From NCBI GenBank assembly GCA_020284085.1, contig JACEVL010000289.1:329501-393500 (forward strand): DNA of 64,000 nt, given 5' to 3'. Under the pieces are notes generated by a model, which made no database searches, was not told where the DNA came from, and was given only the letters and a program-made list of their open reading frames with translations. Made by a program: the position numbers and the translations under genes. Source of the stretch: Aporrectodea caliginosa. Taxonomy: Eukaryota > Annelida > Clitellata > Crassiclitellata > Lumbricidae. This document shows, one piece after another, positions 1 through 11,469 of this stretch (position 1 is its first letter; each line of letters opens with the position of its first letter).

Positions 1-3000
1 ATGGAAAGGCTCTGGATGATGTCGCCTATGGAGAGGCTCTGGATGATGTCGCCTATGGAGAGGCTCTGGATGATGTCGCCTATGGAAAGGCTCTGGATGA
101 TGTCGCCTATGGAAAGGCTCTGGATGATGTCGCCTATGGAGAGGCTCTGGATGATGTCGCCTATGGAAAGGTGCTGTATGATGTCGCCTATGGAGAGGTG
201 CTGTATGATGTCGCCTATGGAAAGGCTCTGGATGATGTCGCCTATGGAGAGGCTCTGGATGATGTCGCCTATGGAAGGCTCTGGATGATGTCGCCTATGG
301 AAAGGCGCTGTATGATGTCGCCTATGGGGAGGCTCTGGATGATGTCGCCTATGGAGAGGCTGTGGATGATGTCGCCTATGGAAAGGCTCTGGATGATGTC
401 GCCTATGGAGAGGCTCTGGATGATGTCGCCTATGGAAAGGCTCTGGATGATGTCGCCTATGGAAAGGCTGTGGATGATGTCGCCTATGGAGAGGCTCTGG
501 ATGATGTCGCCTATGGAGAGGCTCTGGATGATGTCGCCTATGGAAGGCTCTGGATGATGTCGCCTATGGAGAGGCTCTGATGATGATGTCGCCTATGGAG
601 AGGCTCTGGATGATGTCGCCTATGGAAAGGCTCTGGATGATGTCGCCTATGGAGAGGCTCTGGATGATGTCGCCTATGGAGAGGCTCTGGATGATGTCGC
701 CTATGGAAAGGCTCTGGATGATGTCGCCTATGGAAAGGCGCTGTATGCTGTCGCCTATGGAGAGGTGCTGGATGATGTTGCCTATGGAGAGGCTCTGGAT
801 GATGTCGCCTATGGAGAGGCTCTGGATGATGTCGCCTATGGAAAGGCTGTGGATGATGTCGCCTATGGAGAGGCTGTGGATGATGTCGCCTATGGAAAGG
901 CTCTGGATGATGTCGCCTATGGAGAGGCTCTGGATGATGTCGCCTATGGAAAGGCTCTGGATGATGTCGCCTATGGAGAGGCTGTGGATGATGTCGCCTA
1001 TGGAGAGGCTGTAGATGATGTCGCCTATGGGAAAGGCTCTGGATGATGTCGCCTATGGAAAGGCTGTGGATGATGTCGCCTATGGAAAGGCGCTGTATGC
1101 TGTCGCCTATGGAGAGGCTGTAGATGATGTCGCCTATGGAGAGGCTCTGGATGATGTCGCCTATGGAGAGGCTCTGGATGATGTCGCCTATGGAAAGGCT
1201 CTGGATGATGTCGCCTATGGAGAGGCTCTGGATGATGTCGCCTATGGAGAGGCTCTGGATGATGTCGCCTATGGAGAGGCTCTGGATGATGTCGCCTATG
1301 GAAAGGCTCTGGATGATGTCGCCTATGGAGAGGCTCTGGATGATGTCGCCTATGGAGAGGCTCTGGATGATGTCGCCTATGGAGAGGCTCTGGATGATGT
1401 CGCCTATGGAAAGGCTCTGGATGATGTCGCCTATGGAGAGGCTCTGGATGATGTCGCCTATGGAGAGGCTCTGGATGATGTCGCCTATGGAAAGGCACTG
1501 GATGGATGATGTCGCCTATGGAAAGGCTCTCTGGATGATGTCGCCTATGGAAAGGCTGTGGATGATGTCGCCTATGGAGAGGCTGTGGATGATGTCGCCT
1601 ATGGAGAGGCTCTGGATGATGTCGCCTATGGAAAGGCTCTGGATGATGTCGCCTATGGAAAGGCTCTGGATGATGTCGCCTATGGAGAGGCTCTAGATGA
1701 TGTCGCCTATGGAAAGGCCTGGATGATGTCGCCTATGGAAAGGCTCTGGATGATGTCGCCTATGGAGAGGCTCTGGATGATGTCGCCTATGGAGAGGCTC
1801 TGGATGATGTCGCCTACGGAAAGGCTCTGGATGATGTCGCCTATGGAAAGGCTGTGGATGATGTCGCCTATGGAAAGGCGCTGTATGATGTCGCCTATGG
1901 AGAGGCTCTGGATGATGTCGCCTATGGAGAGGCTCTGGATGATGTCGCCTATGGAGAGGCTCTGGATGATGTCGCCTATGGAAAGGCTGTGGATGATGTC
2001 GCCTATGGAGAGGCTGTGGATGATGTCGCCTATGGAGAGGCTCTGGATGATGTCGCCTATGGAGAGGCTCTGGATGATGTCGCCTATGGAAAGGCTCTGG
2101 ATGATGTCGCCTATGGAGAGGCTCTGGATGATGTCGCCTATGGAGAGGCTCTGGATGATGTCGCCTATGGAGAGGCTCTGGATGATGTCGCCTATGGAAA
2201 GGCTCTGGATGATGTCGCCTATGGAGAGGCTCTGGATGATGTCGCCTATGGAGAGGCTCTGGATGATGTCGCCTATGGAAAGATGATGTCGCCTGGATGA
2301 TGTCGCCTATGGAAAGGCTCTGGATGATGTCGCCTATGGAAAGGCTCTGGATGATGTCGCCTATGGAGAGGCTCTGGATGATGTCGCCTATGGAGAGGCT
2401 CTGGATGATGTCGCCTATGGAGAGGCTCTGGATGATGTCGCCTATGGAAAGGCTCTGGATGATGTCGCCTATGGAAAGGCTCTGGATGATGTCGCCTATG
2501 GAGAGGCTCTGGATGATGTCGCCTATGGAGAGGCTCTGGATGATGTCGCCTATGGAGAGGCTCTGGATGATGTCGCCTATTGAAAGGCTCTGGATGATGT
2601 CGCCTATGGAGAGGCTCTGGATGATGTCGCCTTTGGAGAGGCTCTGGATGATGTCGCCTATGGAAAGGCTCTGGATGATGTCGCCTATGGAAAGGCGCTG
2701 GATGATGTCGCCTATGGAGAGGTTCTGGATGATGTCGCCTATGGAGAGGCTGTGGATGATGTCGCCTATGGAGAGGCTCTGGATGATGTCGCCTATGGAA
2801 AGGCTGTGGATGATGTCGCCTATGGAGAGGCTGTGGATGATGTCGCCTATGGAAAGGCTGTGGATGATGTCGCCTATGGAGAGGCTCTAGATGATGTCGC
2901 CTATGGAAAGGCTCTGGATGATGTCGCCTATGGAAAGGCTCTGGATGATGTCGCCTATGGAGAGGCTCAAGATGATGTCGCCTATGGAAAGGCTCTGGAT

Positions 3001-4900
3001 GATGTCGCCTATGGAAAGGCTGTGGATGATGTCGCCTATGGAAAGGCTCTGGATGATGTCGCCTATGGAGAGGCTCTGGATGATGTCGCCTATGGAGAGG
3101 CTCTGGATGATGTCGCCTATGGAGAGGCTCTAGATGATGTCGCCTATGGAAAGGCACCTGGATGATGTCGCCTATGGAAAGGCTCTGGATGATGTCGCCT
3201 ATGGAGAGGCTCTGGATGATGTCGCCTATGGAAAGGCTCTGGATGATGTCGCCTATGGAAAGGCTGTGGATGATGTCGCCTATGGAGAGGCTCTGGATGA
3301 TATCGCCTATGGAGAGTCTCTGGATGATGTCGCCTATGGAAAGGTTCTGGATGATGTCGCCTATGGAAAGGCTCTGGATGATGTCGCCTATGGAAAGGCT
3401 GTGGATGATGTCGCCTATGGAGAGGCTGTGGATGATGTCGCCTATGGAGAGGTGCTGCATGATGTCGCCTATGGAAAGGCTCTGGATGATGTTGCCTATG
3501 GAAAGGCTCTGGATGATGTCGCCTATGGAGAGGCTCTGGATGATGTCGCCTATGGAGAGGCTCTGGATGATGTCGCCTATGGAAAGGCTCTGGATGATGT
3601 CGCCTATGGATAGGCTGTGGATGATGTCGCCTATGGAGAGGCTCTAGATGATGTCGCCTATGAAGAGGCTCTAAATGATGTCGCCTATGGAAAGGCTGTG
3701 GATGATGTCGCCTATGGAGAGGCTCTGGATGATGTCGCCTACGGAAAGGTGCTGTATGATGTCGCCTATGGAAAGGTGCTGTATGCTGTCGCCTATGGAG
3801 AGGCTCTAGATGATGTCGCCTATGACGAGGCTCTGGATGGTGTCGCCTATGGAGAGGATCTGGATGATGTCGCCTACGGAAAGGCGCTGTATGCTGTCGC
3901 CTATGAAAAGGCTCTGGATGATGTCGCCTTTGGAGAGGCTCTGGATGATGTTGCCTATTGAAAGGCTCTGTATGATGTCGCCTATCGAGAGGCTCTAGAT
4001 GATGTCGCCTATGGAGAGGCTCTGGATGATGTCGCCTATGGAAAGGCTGTGGATGATGTCGACTATGGAGAGGCTGTGGATGATGTCGCCTATGGAGAGG
4101 CTCTAGATGATGTCGCCTATGGAAAGGCTCTGGATGATGTCGCCTATGGAAAGGCTGTGGATGATGTCGCCTTTGGAGAGGCTCTGGATGATGTTGCCTA
4201 TTGAAAGGCTCTGTATGATGTCGCCTATGGAGAGGCTCTAGATGATGTCGCCTATGGAGAGGCTCTGGATGATGTTGCCTATTGAAAGGCTCTGGATGAT
4301 GTCGCCTATGGAAAGGCTGTGGATGATGTCGCCTATGGAAAGGCTGTGGATGGTGTCGCCTATGGAGAGGCTGTGGATGATGTCGCCTATGGCGAGGCTC
4401 TGGATTATGTCGCCTATGGAAAGGCTGTGGATGATGTCGCCTATGGAGAGGCTCTGGATGATGTCGCCTATGGAGAGGCTCTAGATGATGTCGCCTATGG
4501 AAAGGCTGTGGATGATGTCGCCTATGGAGAGGCTGTGGATGATGTCGCCTATGGAAAGGCTCTGGATGATGTCGTCTATGGAGAGGCTGTGGATGATGTC
4601 GCCTATGGAGAGGCTCTAGATGATGTCGCCTATGGAAAGGCTCTGGATGATGTCGCCTATGGAGAGGCTTTGGATGATGTTGCCTATTGAAAGGCTCTGT
4701 ATGATGTCGCCTATGGAGAGGCTCTAGATGATGTCGCCTATGGAGAGGCTCTGGCTGATGATGCCTATTGAAAGGCTCTGGCTGATGATGCCTATGGAGA
4801 GGCTGTGGATGATGTCGCCTATGGAGAGGCTCTAGATGATGTCGCCTATGGAAAGGCTCTGGATGATGTCGCCTATGGAAAGGCTGTGGATGATGTCGCC
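1..4900. repeat. 27-bp minisatellite array, about 180 units
   Basis: Near-perfect tandem units of 27 bp fill the window from base 1 to a sharp edge at 4900, so the left end is not seen. Main variants are GGAAAGG/GGAGAGG, CTCTGG/CTGTGG and occasional CGCTGTATG. The unit is a multiple of three and lacks a stop in four of six frames, giving 9-residue repeats MERLWMMSP and DDVAYGEAL on the + strand and HRRHHPEPL and IGDIIQSLS on the - strand. Small indels switch frames repeatedly, and no splice or start context is evident. I read it as non-coding satellite-like DNA, not a gene. Confidence 0.95.
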
Positions 4901-5075
4901 GAGAATTTATGTAGCGCCCCTTCAAGGCACCTACTCAGATGTCGAGGTGCTCCCAGCCCAGCCACGGCCAAACAGAGAAGACTTGAAAAGGCGGCAAAAA
5001 ACAGACATAATGCTGCGAGGCATCAAGCGCAGCTCAAGTGGGAACCCATTCCAGGTTGATGGCCCAACAACTGTT
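4901..5075 (-). mobile_element. 3' end fragment of a CR1/L2-like LINE
   Basis: Read on the - strand this is the LINE 3' end: residues resembling the C-terminus (FGRGWAGS) followed by the aggGGCGCTACATAAAT tail also seen in the LINE copies ending near 18890 and 47870. It directly abuts the last minisatellite unit. It is 5' truncated and non-functional. Confidence 0.7.
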
Positions 5076-7070
5076 CAAACTTTAAAAGCTTGAACCATGG
5101 GTTCGCCATTATAGAAAGGAGTCAATGGCATAACACAAGCTTAATAAGTTACTGCAAGTTTAAACAGTTCGTTGCTTTAAAGAATTCAACTCATTTAAGA
5201 TCTGTCCTTTGTCTGGCATGCATGCTTATTGCAAGCTTCGTCAAAACTGATCGAAGATAAGTATAAACTCGTTGTCAAGCTCAGCTCCGTCACCAATCGA
5301 AGAAAACAGTTAGCAGCAGTTTGTACGAGTATTAGGCCTATGTAAGCCACAACATTTTGTTTGGTTGATCACAAATTTGAAAGTCTGGACATTTGGCTGT
5401 TCCGACTAGGTCAAGTCGGGACACGGGACATTTGTCTCGAACTCGGGACAGTCCCGACAAAGTCGGGACGGGTGGCAAACGCCTTTAAGTCTTTTAAGTC
5501 TCGTCCTAAATGCCTTACATAATTATCTGTATCCTTCTCTTCCTGGTGCTAAGTGAGGCTGTGAAATTTCAAGGATTTACATTTGCATTACATGATTCTG
5601 GAAACTTTTGGCAGTGGGTATCTCTGATCAATCCATCTGATACGACGCAACGCTCGTGAATAAGATGGTGCCCCGCGTCTCAGTGGCAGCGCTACAGCAG
5701 GGCGGCAAGCCACGACAAATGCTTTGGTAAAAAGCCTTTGCCCTAGATGTTTCTCTGCCAAAGGCTGCCAGAATGTTTACTCTGCTGAGAGCATAAATTT
5801 TGGGCATGAATCGCTCCCTGTAGGCTACTGGTTACTTGTATGACTGCTCTGGCTATGCCCTGATTATAAAAGATGTCTGGCGCCGTTACTGCTGCGCCCT
5901 TAACTCCGCCACTGATCGTATTCTGTCAGTGCCACTCCCAAGCCTGGACAAAGAAGGAGGGCGACGCTATAATGATCTTTGCTATCACACAGTATCGTTA
6001 AACTGAAACTACTACTGCTGCGCCTAGCTGTCAAGCAGCAGTTTAGACATTTAGTTTTACGATTATGGTATAATTATTACACCTTAAAAGTTTTGTGTAG
6101 ATATCTCTCTAGATAAAGAATTTTGTTGAATTATTAGAGAGTTAGAGTTATTTGTGATTCTCTGTGTTATGTTCTATGCCAACTATCAGAGGGCGGTAAA
6201 CATGGATGACGAACCCAACGGAGTGATGGCTCTAGTGTTATATGCTGCCTATGTACTAAGTGTCCGAATTTATATTTTGTTTTAAGTTCAAATTTAATCT
6301 TTTAAATAATTTATCGGCGTATTATGAGTGGATTCCGTGCTTAGAGTAGGTACTGCGGATAATCTGTTACTTAATGTGGTTATTCGGTATGCACGAAGCG
6401 CGGTATTTGTGTGGATTTAAGTGTTGACGTGTGATGTCTTGTATTATCGCCCAGATTAACCCTTTCTTTGCTTGCGAGGACTTTGTCCAACATGTGCATT
6501 TGTAGTTAGAACGGATAATTTGTCGATTTAGCGGCCTGTATTATTTCTGTACATTAACCAAATTGAATTATTAAATTGTTTATCGTTTTAGTTGTGGCTT
6601 CGGAGAATGGAAGTGTGAAATAAAATGAAATAATCTGAAATAATTTACTTAAAAGTAAAATACAAATAATTAAACACACCGTGAACATTACAGACTTCCG
6701 GTGGAATCTATGCTTCAGTAAAGTCACATCTAGGATGGTGATTTATCATGTAAAATATCGCATTTAAAAGTAAGTAAAATAAGTAAGTATGGTCTTTAAT
6801 ACACCATTTGCAAACGCACAATGGGAGAACAGTTATATAATGATAAAGTAATAATATTAATAATAATAATGTGTAAAAGTTAAATACGAAATGATAATTT
6901 TGCTTGTGGGATTGTACTTTTGTTTTTTACTGAGCTATCGAAGTGATTTGATTAGATCGCTGGCTTGCTGACATTCCTTGATGAATACCTGATTCTGACT
7001 GGAAGTTCCTCTACTTGTATGATTTGATTTGTCAAGTAAAATAAATTAATGGTAATAATTTGTTGTTTGC
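5076..7070. other. Gene-free stretch upstream of the BTB zinc-finger gene
   Basis: AT-rich, with no convincing coding region. It holds a palindrome-rich patch at about 5398-5480 built from gtcgggac/gtcccgac repeats, a short dispersed-repeat match at 5640-5690, and a module-1 repeat at 5895-6035. The promoter and 5' UTR exon(s) of the following gene probably lie here, because a splice acceptor sits at 7079, but I cannot place the donor. Confidence 0.5.
5895..6035 (-). repeat. Dispersed repeat, module 1 copy
   Basis: Reverse-complement copy of the module whose + strand reads GTTTAACGAC..CTG..GATCATTAGCGTCGCC, then CTGGCACTG, then CAGTGGCGGAGTT. About 15 copies occur in the window, mostly at 38-60 kb. 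Confidence 0.7.
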
Positions 7071-7079
7071 CTTTTATAG
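7071..7079 (+). other. Probable splice acceptor of a coding exon
   Basis: A pyrimidine-rich tract (tgtttgccttttatag) ends in AG at 7078-7079, ten bases before the ATG at 7090. This suggests that the zinc-finger coding exon follows a non-coding 5' exon. It also argues that the in-frame ATG at 7060 is intronic. Confidence 0.6.
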
Positions 7080-7089
7080 CTGTCTGTGC

Positions 7090-9543
7090 ATGGATTGCGA
7101 GCATTATGCCATTCTCAAACTACTCTGTGACCAGCTGTGGTCCTTCCGAAAGAACAACTTCCTCTGCGACACGACCATCGTCGCAAACGACCGCGATCTT
7201 CCCGCTCACAGCGTTGTGCTTGCGGCAGGCAGTTCTTCGTTTCGAGCGGCGTTCGAAGGCTCGTCCGGCGACGAGACAAAATACAGGGTCAAGATTCCAC
7301 ACATGAGCGGAGACGCGATCGAAGACGTCCTCTTCCTCATCTACAATGGCTGCGGTTCAAAACCGGATCAAAAGCTGGATGGTGATTTCCTTCACGCATG
7401 CGAGCAGCTCGGCGTCTACTCGATTAAAGATCGAGCAGCGGCCTCGGAAGCACCGAGCGACCTCGAATGGATTGTGAGCATGGACGCATATGCTGAGAGT
7501 GCGCTCGGCGCGCTCACTAACGACACAGATGCCATAGTTCACATTGGACTGCTCGAAAACAACCAGCTGCAAGAAACATTGCAGAGCGATTCGTTTGAGG
7601 ACGACGAACCAGTCACTCACGAAAACGAGGGCAGCAACGACAGAAAACCGCTCGTCTGCGAATTCTGTTCAAAATGTTTCGACAACGAAAATCACCTTGA
7701 GGCACACTTGAAATCTCATGTCGCTCCCGACCCCTCAAAGCCTTACGCGTGCGACCTGTGTCCACTTATTTTCCACACGACGTGTCAGCTCAAGCAGCAC
7801 TGCGTTAGCCACAAAGTACGAACGCCAACAACTTATCAGTGCTGGCTGTGCAATTGCAAGTTCCTTCAGCGGAAGTCGCTGATTAAACACTTTCGACAGC
7901 ACAGAAAAGCTGCCAACAACCGGCTTATCTGCGACGTCTGTGGTGTCACTTTTACAATCCTCAGAGACCTTCGAAAGCATCAGAAGCTTCACAGAAAGGA
8001 AAATGAAGATCGGAAGCCGCTTAAGTGCGACAGGTGTCAGCAATTTTTTGTCGCATTTAAAAACAGTCACGACGTGGAGCTCCCCCAAACTGTTCTGCTG
8101 TGCGCACATTGTAAGTCTCTCAGCGGAAATGGCGAGTGGCGCAACCACACGAATGATTCTGATAATATACAAAACGGTGCCTTAAAATGCAACAAATGTG
8201 CAAAATCCTTTGGGAACATAACTGAGTTGAACATACATGTAGCCATGCACAACGAACACGTCGAAGAAAAGGCGCACATCTGTGAAAAATGCGGACTTGC
8301 ATTCAAGAGCACTAAGACGCTTGAAAAGCATCGTACGATACACAGCAAAGAAGAGTGTTACGTGTGCTGCGTATGTCATCGGAGTTTCCGCCAGCGCTAC
8401 TACCTCCAGAAACACCTTCGTCGCCACGACAACGACGCCATCTACAACTGCAGTCTGTGCACGAAGAAGTTCCGCGAGAGCTACCTGCTGCGGAAGCACA
8501 TGATGACGCACGACGTCACGGAGGCGCGGTTCCACTGCATTCTGTGCAGCCGGGCGTTTCGTCAAGAGTACTACCTGAAGAAGCACTACAAGCGACACAC
8601 TGGGGAGTTGAACTATGCTTGCGAATACTGTGGAAAACGCTTCAAGGAGAAATACCAGCTGCTGAAACACGTCAGAATCCATTCGACGTTGCCGCGCTAT
8701 CCCTGTGGAATGTGCAACCGGAAGTTCCGCGACGAGCACCTGCTTCGAAAGCACCGTTCCGTCCACGAAGCGGGAAGCGCGCATCCGTGCGAGGTCTGCG
8801 GAAAGACGTTCAAGGTGCGGACGTCGCTCAACACGCACCGTAAGCTTCACAATGTACAGCAACAGACGTGCGCCGTCTGTGGGCTGACGCTCGGATCGCT
8901 GCGGGAGCTGCGTCGGCACGAGATGGCAGAACATTCAAATGTGTCTCCCACGCACCAGTGCTGCGAGTGCGGGAAGCTCTTTATGAATGCGGCTCATCTA
9001 CGGAGTCATGCACGGACGCACTCCAACGAGCGCCCGCACGCGTGTCCGATATGCCAGCGCACGTTCCGGCGCCAGGCCGACATGCGCTCGCACGTGCTCA
9101 CGCACACGGGACAGAAGTCGAACCTGTGCAGCGTCTGTGGAAAGGGCTTCCTCAAAAAGAGTGACCTTAAGAGACACTATCAAGGTCACAAGGACGAACG
9201 ACCGTACGTCTGCGACACGTGCGGAAAGGGATTCAAGTTGCTCAACTATCTGAAGGAACATCTGCACACGCACGCCACGAAGAAGGAGTTCGCCTGCTCC
9301 GAGTGCAAGAAGGCCTTCAACTCCGTCGGAAATCTCAAGAACCACCTGAAGATCCACTCCGGGCTGAAACCGCACAAGTGTCCGGTCTGCAGCAAGGAGT
9401 TCCTTCGGCCGGCGAATCTCCGTTCCCATCTGAAGGTGCACGTCAAAAACTCCGAACCTTTCCCTGAGGCCTGTTCGCCGATCGAAAAGCATGATGATGT
9501 GGAGAAATACGCACTTTCCGATGCCTCTCAGATTTCCGAATAA
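7090..9543 (+). CDS. BTB domain / C2H2 zinc-finger protein (817 aa)
   Basis: Residues about 7-105 form a BTB/POZ dimerisation domain, with FLCDTTIVANDRDLPAHSVV followed by LAAGSSSFRAAF. From residue 190 to about 785 there is a run of C2H2 fingers. I count about 19 with all four ligands, plus one broken finger where C..C is present but the His pair is displaced. Linkers are mostly not TGEKP. BTB-ZF proteins of this build are usually nuclear DNA-binding regulators, often repressors; that role is inferred from the family, and the target and ortholog are unknown. I chose the ATG at 7090 because it follows a good acceptor at 7079 and precedes the BTB fold. The ATG 30 bases upstream would add a leucine/cysteine-rich stub that probably belongs to the intron. 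The coding region is uninterrupted and GC-richer than its flanks. The last codons and the stop are duplicated downstream (see 9499-9727). Confidence 0.92.
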   Translation: MDCEHYAILKLLCDQLWSFRKNNFLCDTTIVANDRDLPAHSVVLAAGSSSFRAAFEGSSGDETKYRVKIPHMSGDAIEDVLFLIYNGCGSKPDQKLDGDFLHACEQLGVYSIKDRAAASEAPSDLEWIVSMDAYAESALGALTNDTDAIVHIGLLENNQLQETLQSDSFEDDEPVTHENEGSNDRKPLVCEFCSKCFDNENHLEAHLKSHVAPDPSKPYACDLCPLIFHTTCQLKQHCVSHKVRTPTTYQCWLCNCKFLQRKSLIKHFRQHRKAANNRLICDVCGVTFTILRDLRKHQKLHRKENEDRKPLKCDRCQQFFVAFKNSHDVELPQTVLLCAHCKSLSGNGEWRNHTNDSDNIQNGALKCNKCAKSFGNITELNIHVAMHNEHVEEKAHICEKCGLAFKSTKTLEKHRTIHSKEECYVCCVCHRSFRQRYYLQKHLRRHDNDAIYNCSLCTKKFRESYLLRKHMMTHDVTEARFHCILCSRAFRQEYYLKKHYKRHTGELNYACEYCGKRFKEKYQLLKHVRIHSTLPRYPCGMCNRKFRDEHLLRKHRSVHEAGSAHPCEVCGKTFKVRTSLNTHRKLHNVQQQTCAVCGLTLGSLRELRRHEMAEHSNVSPTHQCCECGKLFMNAAHLRSHARTHSNERPHACPICQRTFRRQADMRSHVLTHTGQKSNLCSVCGKGFLKKSDLKRHYQGHKDERPYVCDTCGKGFKLLNYLKEHLHTHATKKEFACSECKKAFNSVGNLKNHLKIHSGLKPHKCPVCSKEFLRPANLRSHLKVHVKNSEPFPEACSPIEKHDDVEKYALSDASQISE

Positions 9544-9727
9544 GTAGATTTGGCAGATATGTGGTGTATCTATCTGTCGGGATATTTGTACCAGGCCTCA
9601 GAGCGCAGGATTGTGGAGAAATGCACACTTTCCGACGCTTCTCAGATTTCTGAATAAGTATTTTTGGAGATATGTGGTGTATGAATCTATCAGGATATTT
9701 GTACCAGGCGTCAGAGCTCGGGAATGT
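9499..9727 (+). repeat. 114-bp tandem duplication across the stop codon
   Basis: Two copies with a period of about 114 bp start at 9499 and 9613. Copy 1 carries the last codons and stop of the zinc-finger gene (..LSDASQISE then TAA). Copy 2 carries the near-identical codons ..TLSDASQISE then TAA, now in the 3' UTR. A short third remnant may start near 9726. Confidence 0.85.
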
Positions 9728-10084
9728 GGCTGTAAGTTCTAAAAATGGACTGATTAGGCTTAGTGTTTCTTGCGCCAGAACAGCTTCGATTTCCATCGAA
9801 AGAGGCGCAAGATTTCGGTACAATGAACCGTCAGGACTTCAGACGTCGCTTTTTGCCTTCATTGATTTTTAAATGCTTTTCTCTGGCATCGTGGAACTGT
9901 TTTCCGCCTGCCATACACGCAAGCTGTGATCTGAGTTTCCATGCCATTATTACTCCCATGCAGGCTTTCATGCTTGAGTAGTTTTGTAGGCGCAATATCA
10001 TTTTCATTTATACGTTACAGGTGTTGTTCTGTTATGATCGAGTCCTGGAATTGTTCTAGAGTCTTAATGTCAGCCTGCAGTTGT

Positions 10085-10620
10085 GATGTGCGGTGTTAAG
10101 GTGTGGTTTTAAGGTATGGTTTTAAGGTATGGTGTTAAGGTGATGATGATGATGATGATGATGAAAAAACCGACAATTTCTACAGCGCCATGACACAGTA
10201 CATGCCGTTACAAGGGCGCTTTAACAAATCTAAACGTCAGTCAGTGATACTCTTTCGAGAATTAGCAAGTCCTGAGACTAGACTTCAAAGCCTCAACTGA
10301 AATTGCGGCACAGATTGAAGGTGGGAGGCTATAGTGTTAAAGTACATTCATTCATTCATTCATTCATTTCAGGAATTTATATAGCGCCCCTTCAAGAAGC
10401 CTACTCAGAGGCGCTCCCAGTCCAAGCACAATGTTACATGTACGGTGTTAAGGTATGGTTTAAAGGTATGGTGTTAACTTAGTTAAGGTATAAGACTTAG
10501 TGTTAAAGTACATGTATGGTTTTAAGGTACACATATGGTGTTTAGGTATGGTTTTAGGGTACGTGTTAAGGTATACATAATAATTATGGTGTTAAGGTGC
10601 ACATATGGTGAATAAAGTGT
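10085..10620. repeat. Degenerate tandem repeat, ggtgttaaggtatggtttt type
   Basis: Irregular units around tTAAGGTATGGT recur either side of a LINE tail insertion (10345-10440), so the array predates that insertion. Confidence 0.65.
10345..10440 (-). mobile_element. LINE/SINE 3' tail fragment with (ATTC)n
   Basis: An (ATTC)n run is followed by TTTATATAGCGCCCCTTCAA and CTACTCAGAGGCGCTCCCAG, which is the reverse complement of the shared LINE/SINE 3' end. Confidence 0.75.
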
Positions 10621-11242
10621 GATGTTGTACTCATTTCATGGCAGCACTCAAGAGTTGTGACCGACCGGTGTCATTGCTGGGTGTTATCTTTGAGTGGCTG
10701 TGTCATTCTTGTGCCGTCTTGTTTTCAATCTTGTTCTCTGGGGAGTATTGGTCTGTGATGAATCTAAGTTTGTGGGGTTATCTTGGTTTGTGGAAAATAT
10801 TCGTCAGTGGGGGAATCTTGGTGTGTGGGGAATCTCAGCGTGTGGTGATGCTGGTTAATGCCCACCATGTGGGCAGGCTGGAAAGAACACTGTGTTAAAA
10901 GTGCCTTTCCATGAACCATGTATCAGAGATTATATAGCGCCTTCAAGAAATTCTTCGCAAGCCTTGCAACTTACAAATACTGTGACGTCGTCTAGTGCTT
11001 AGGGTTCAAACATGAAACGTGGTTTGACGTTTGAACCCGAATGCACATTAATGCATTGCCCATATTCAATGGACAATTCACTCATGTTTTAGCTAGGAAT
11101 GTTTCCAGTTTCAAGCTTGTGTGACATGGTAGAGGAGAGTACAACAATACAATATAATATATATGAACTTTGGTAAAAAATTTATTGTGTGCTTGAACAA
11201 AAACAAGTCTTGCATGAGAGTGCATTTCAGTACAATCCTAGT

Positions 11243-11404
11243 CAGTGGCGGCGCCAGGGAGGGCTAGGGGGTGCTTAGCCCCCCAACTGCGGCTCAGCCC
11301 CCCCCCCAAATTGGGAAATGACTGCAAATCACAACGAGGAGGGGACAAAAGGAAGGTTTTTTTTAGCTTTAGCCCCCAAACCTGAAATCCTGGCACCGCC
11401 ACTG
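11243..11404 (+). mobile_element. hAT-like MITE, CAGTGGCGGCGCC family, copy 1
   Basis: Termini CAGTGGCGGCGCCAGG and CCTGGCACCGCCACTG form inverted repeats. Flanking 8-mers atcctagt (11235-11242) and ttcctagt (11405-11412) match at 7 of 8, as expected for a hAT target duplication. A second copy in the opposite orientation lies at 20677-20822. Confidence 0.88.
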
Positions 11405-11469
11405 TTCCTAGTCATAGTGCAATGAGAATAGACTAGTTTTTAATTGAGCTACAGATGTAGATTGATGAA

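Larger units (their letters stand above)
9728..11242. other. Gene-free stretch after the zinc-finger gene
   Basis: No recognisable gene. It contains a degenerate minisatellite at 10085-10620, a LINE tail at 10345-10440, a (GAT)n tract near 10141-10163, another LINE-type tail at about 10925-10950, and a short inverted repeat GGGTTCAAAC..GTTTGAACCC at about 11003-11040. A canonical AATAAA lies at 10611-10616, 1.07 kb beyond the stop codon. It could serve the zinc-finger gene, but that is unproven. Confidence 0.5.

Noticed and set aside
1..5093. Many long open frames (up to about 590 residues) over the 27-bp minisatellite on both strands
   Set aside because: They result from a repeat unit that is a multiple of three without stops. 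Frames switch with each indel and no gene structure is visible.
7060..7089. ATG at 7060 as start of the BTB zinc-finger protein
   Set aside because: It lies within the pyrimidine tract and acceptor of a likely intron (AG at 7079). The ATG at 7090 directly precedes the BTB domain.
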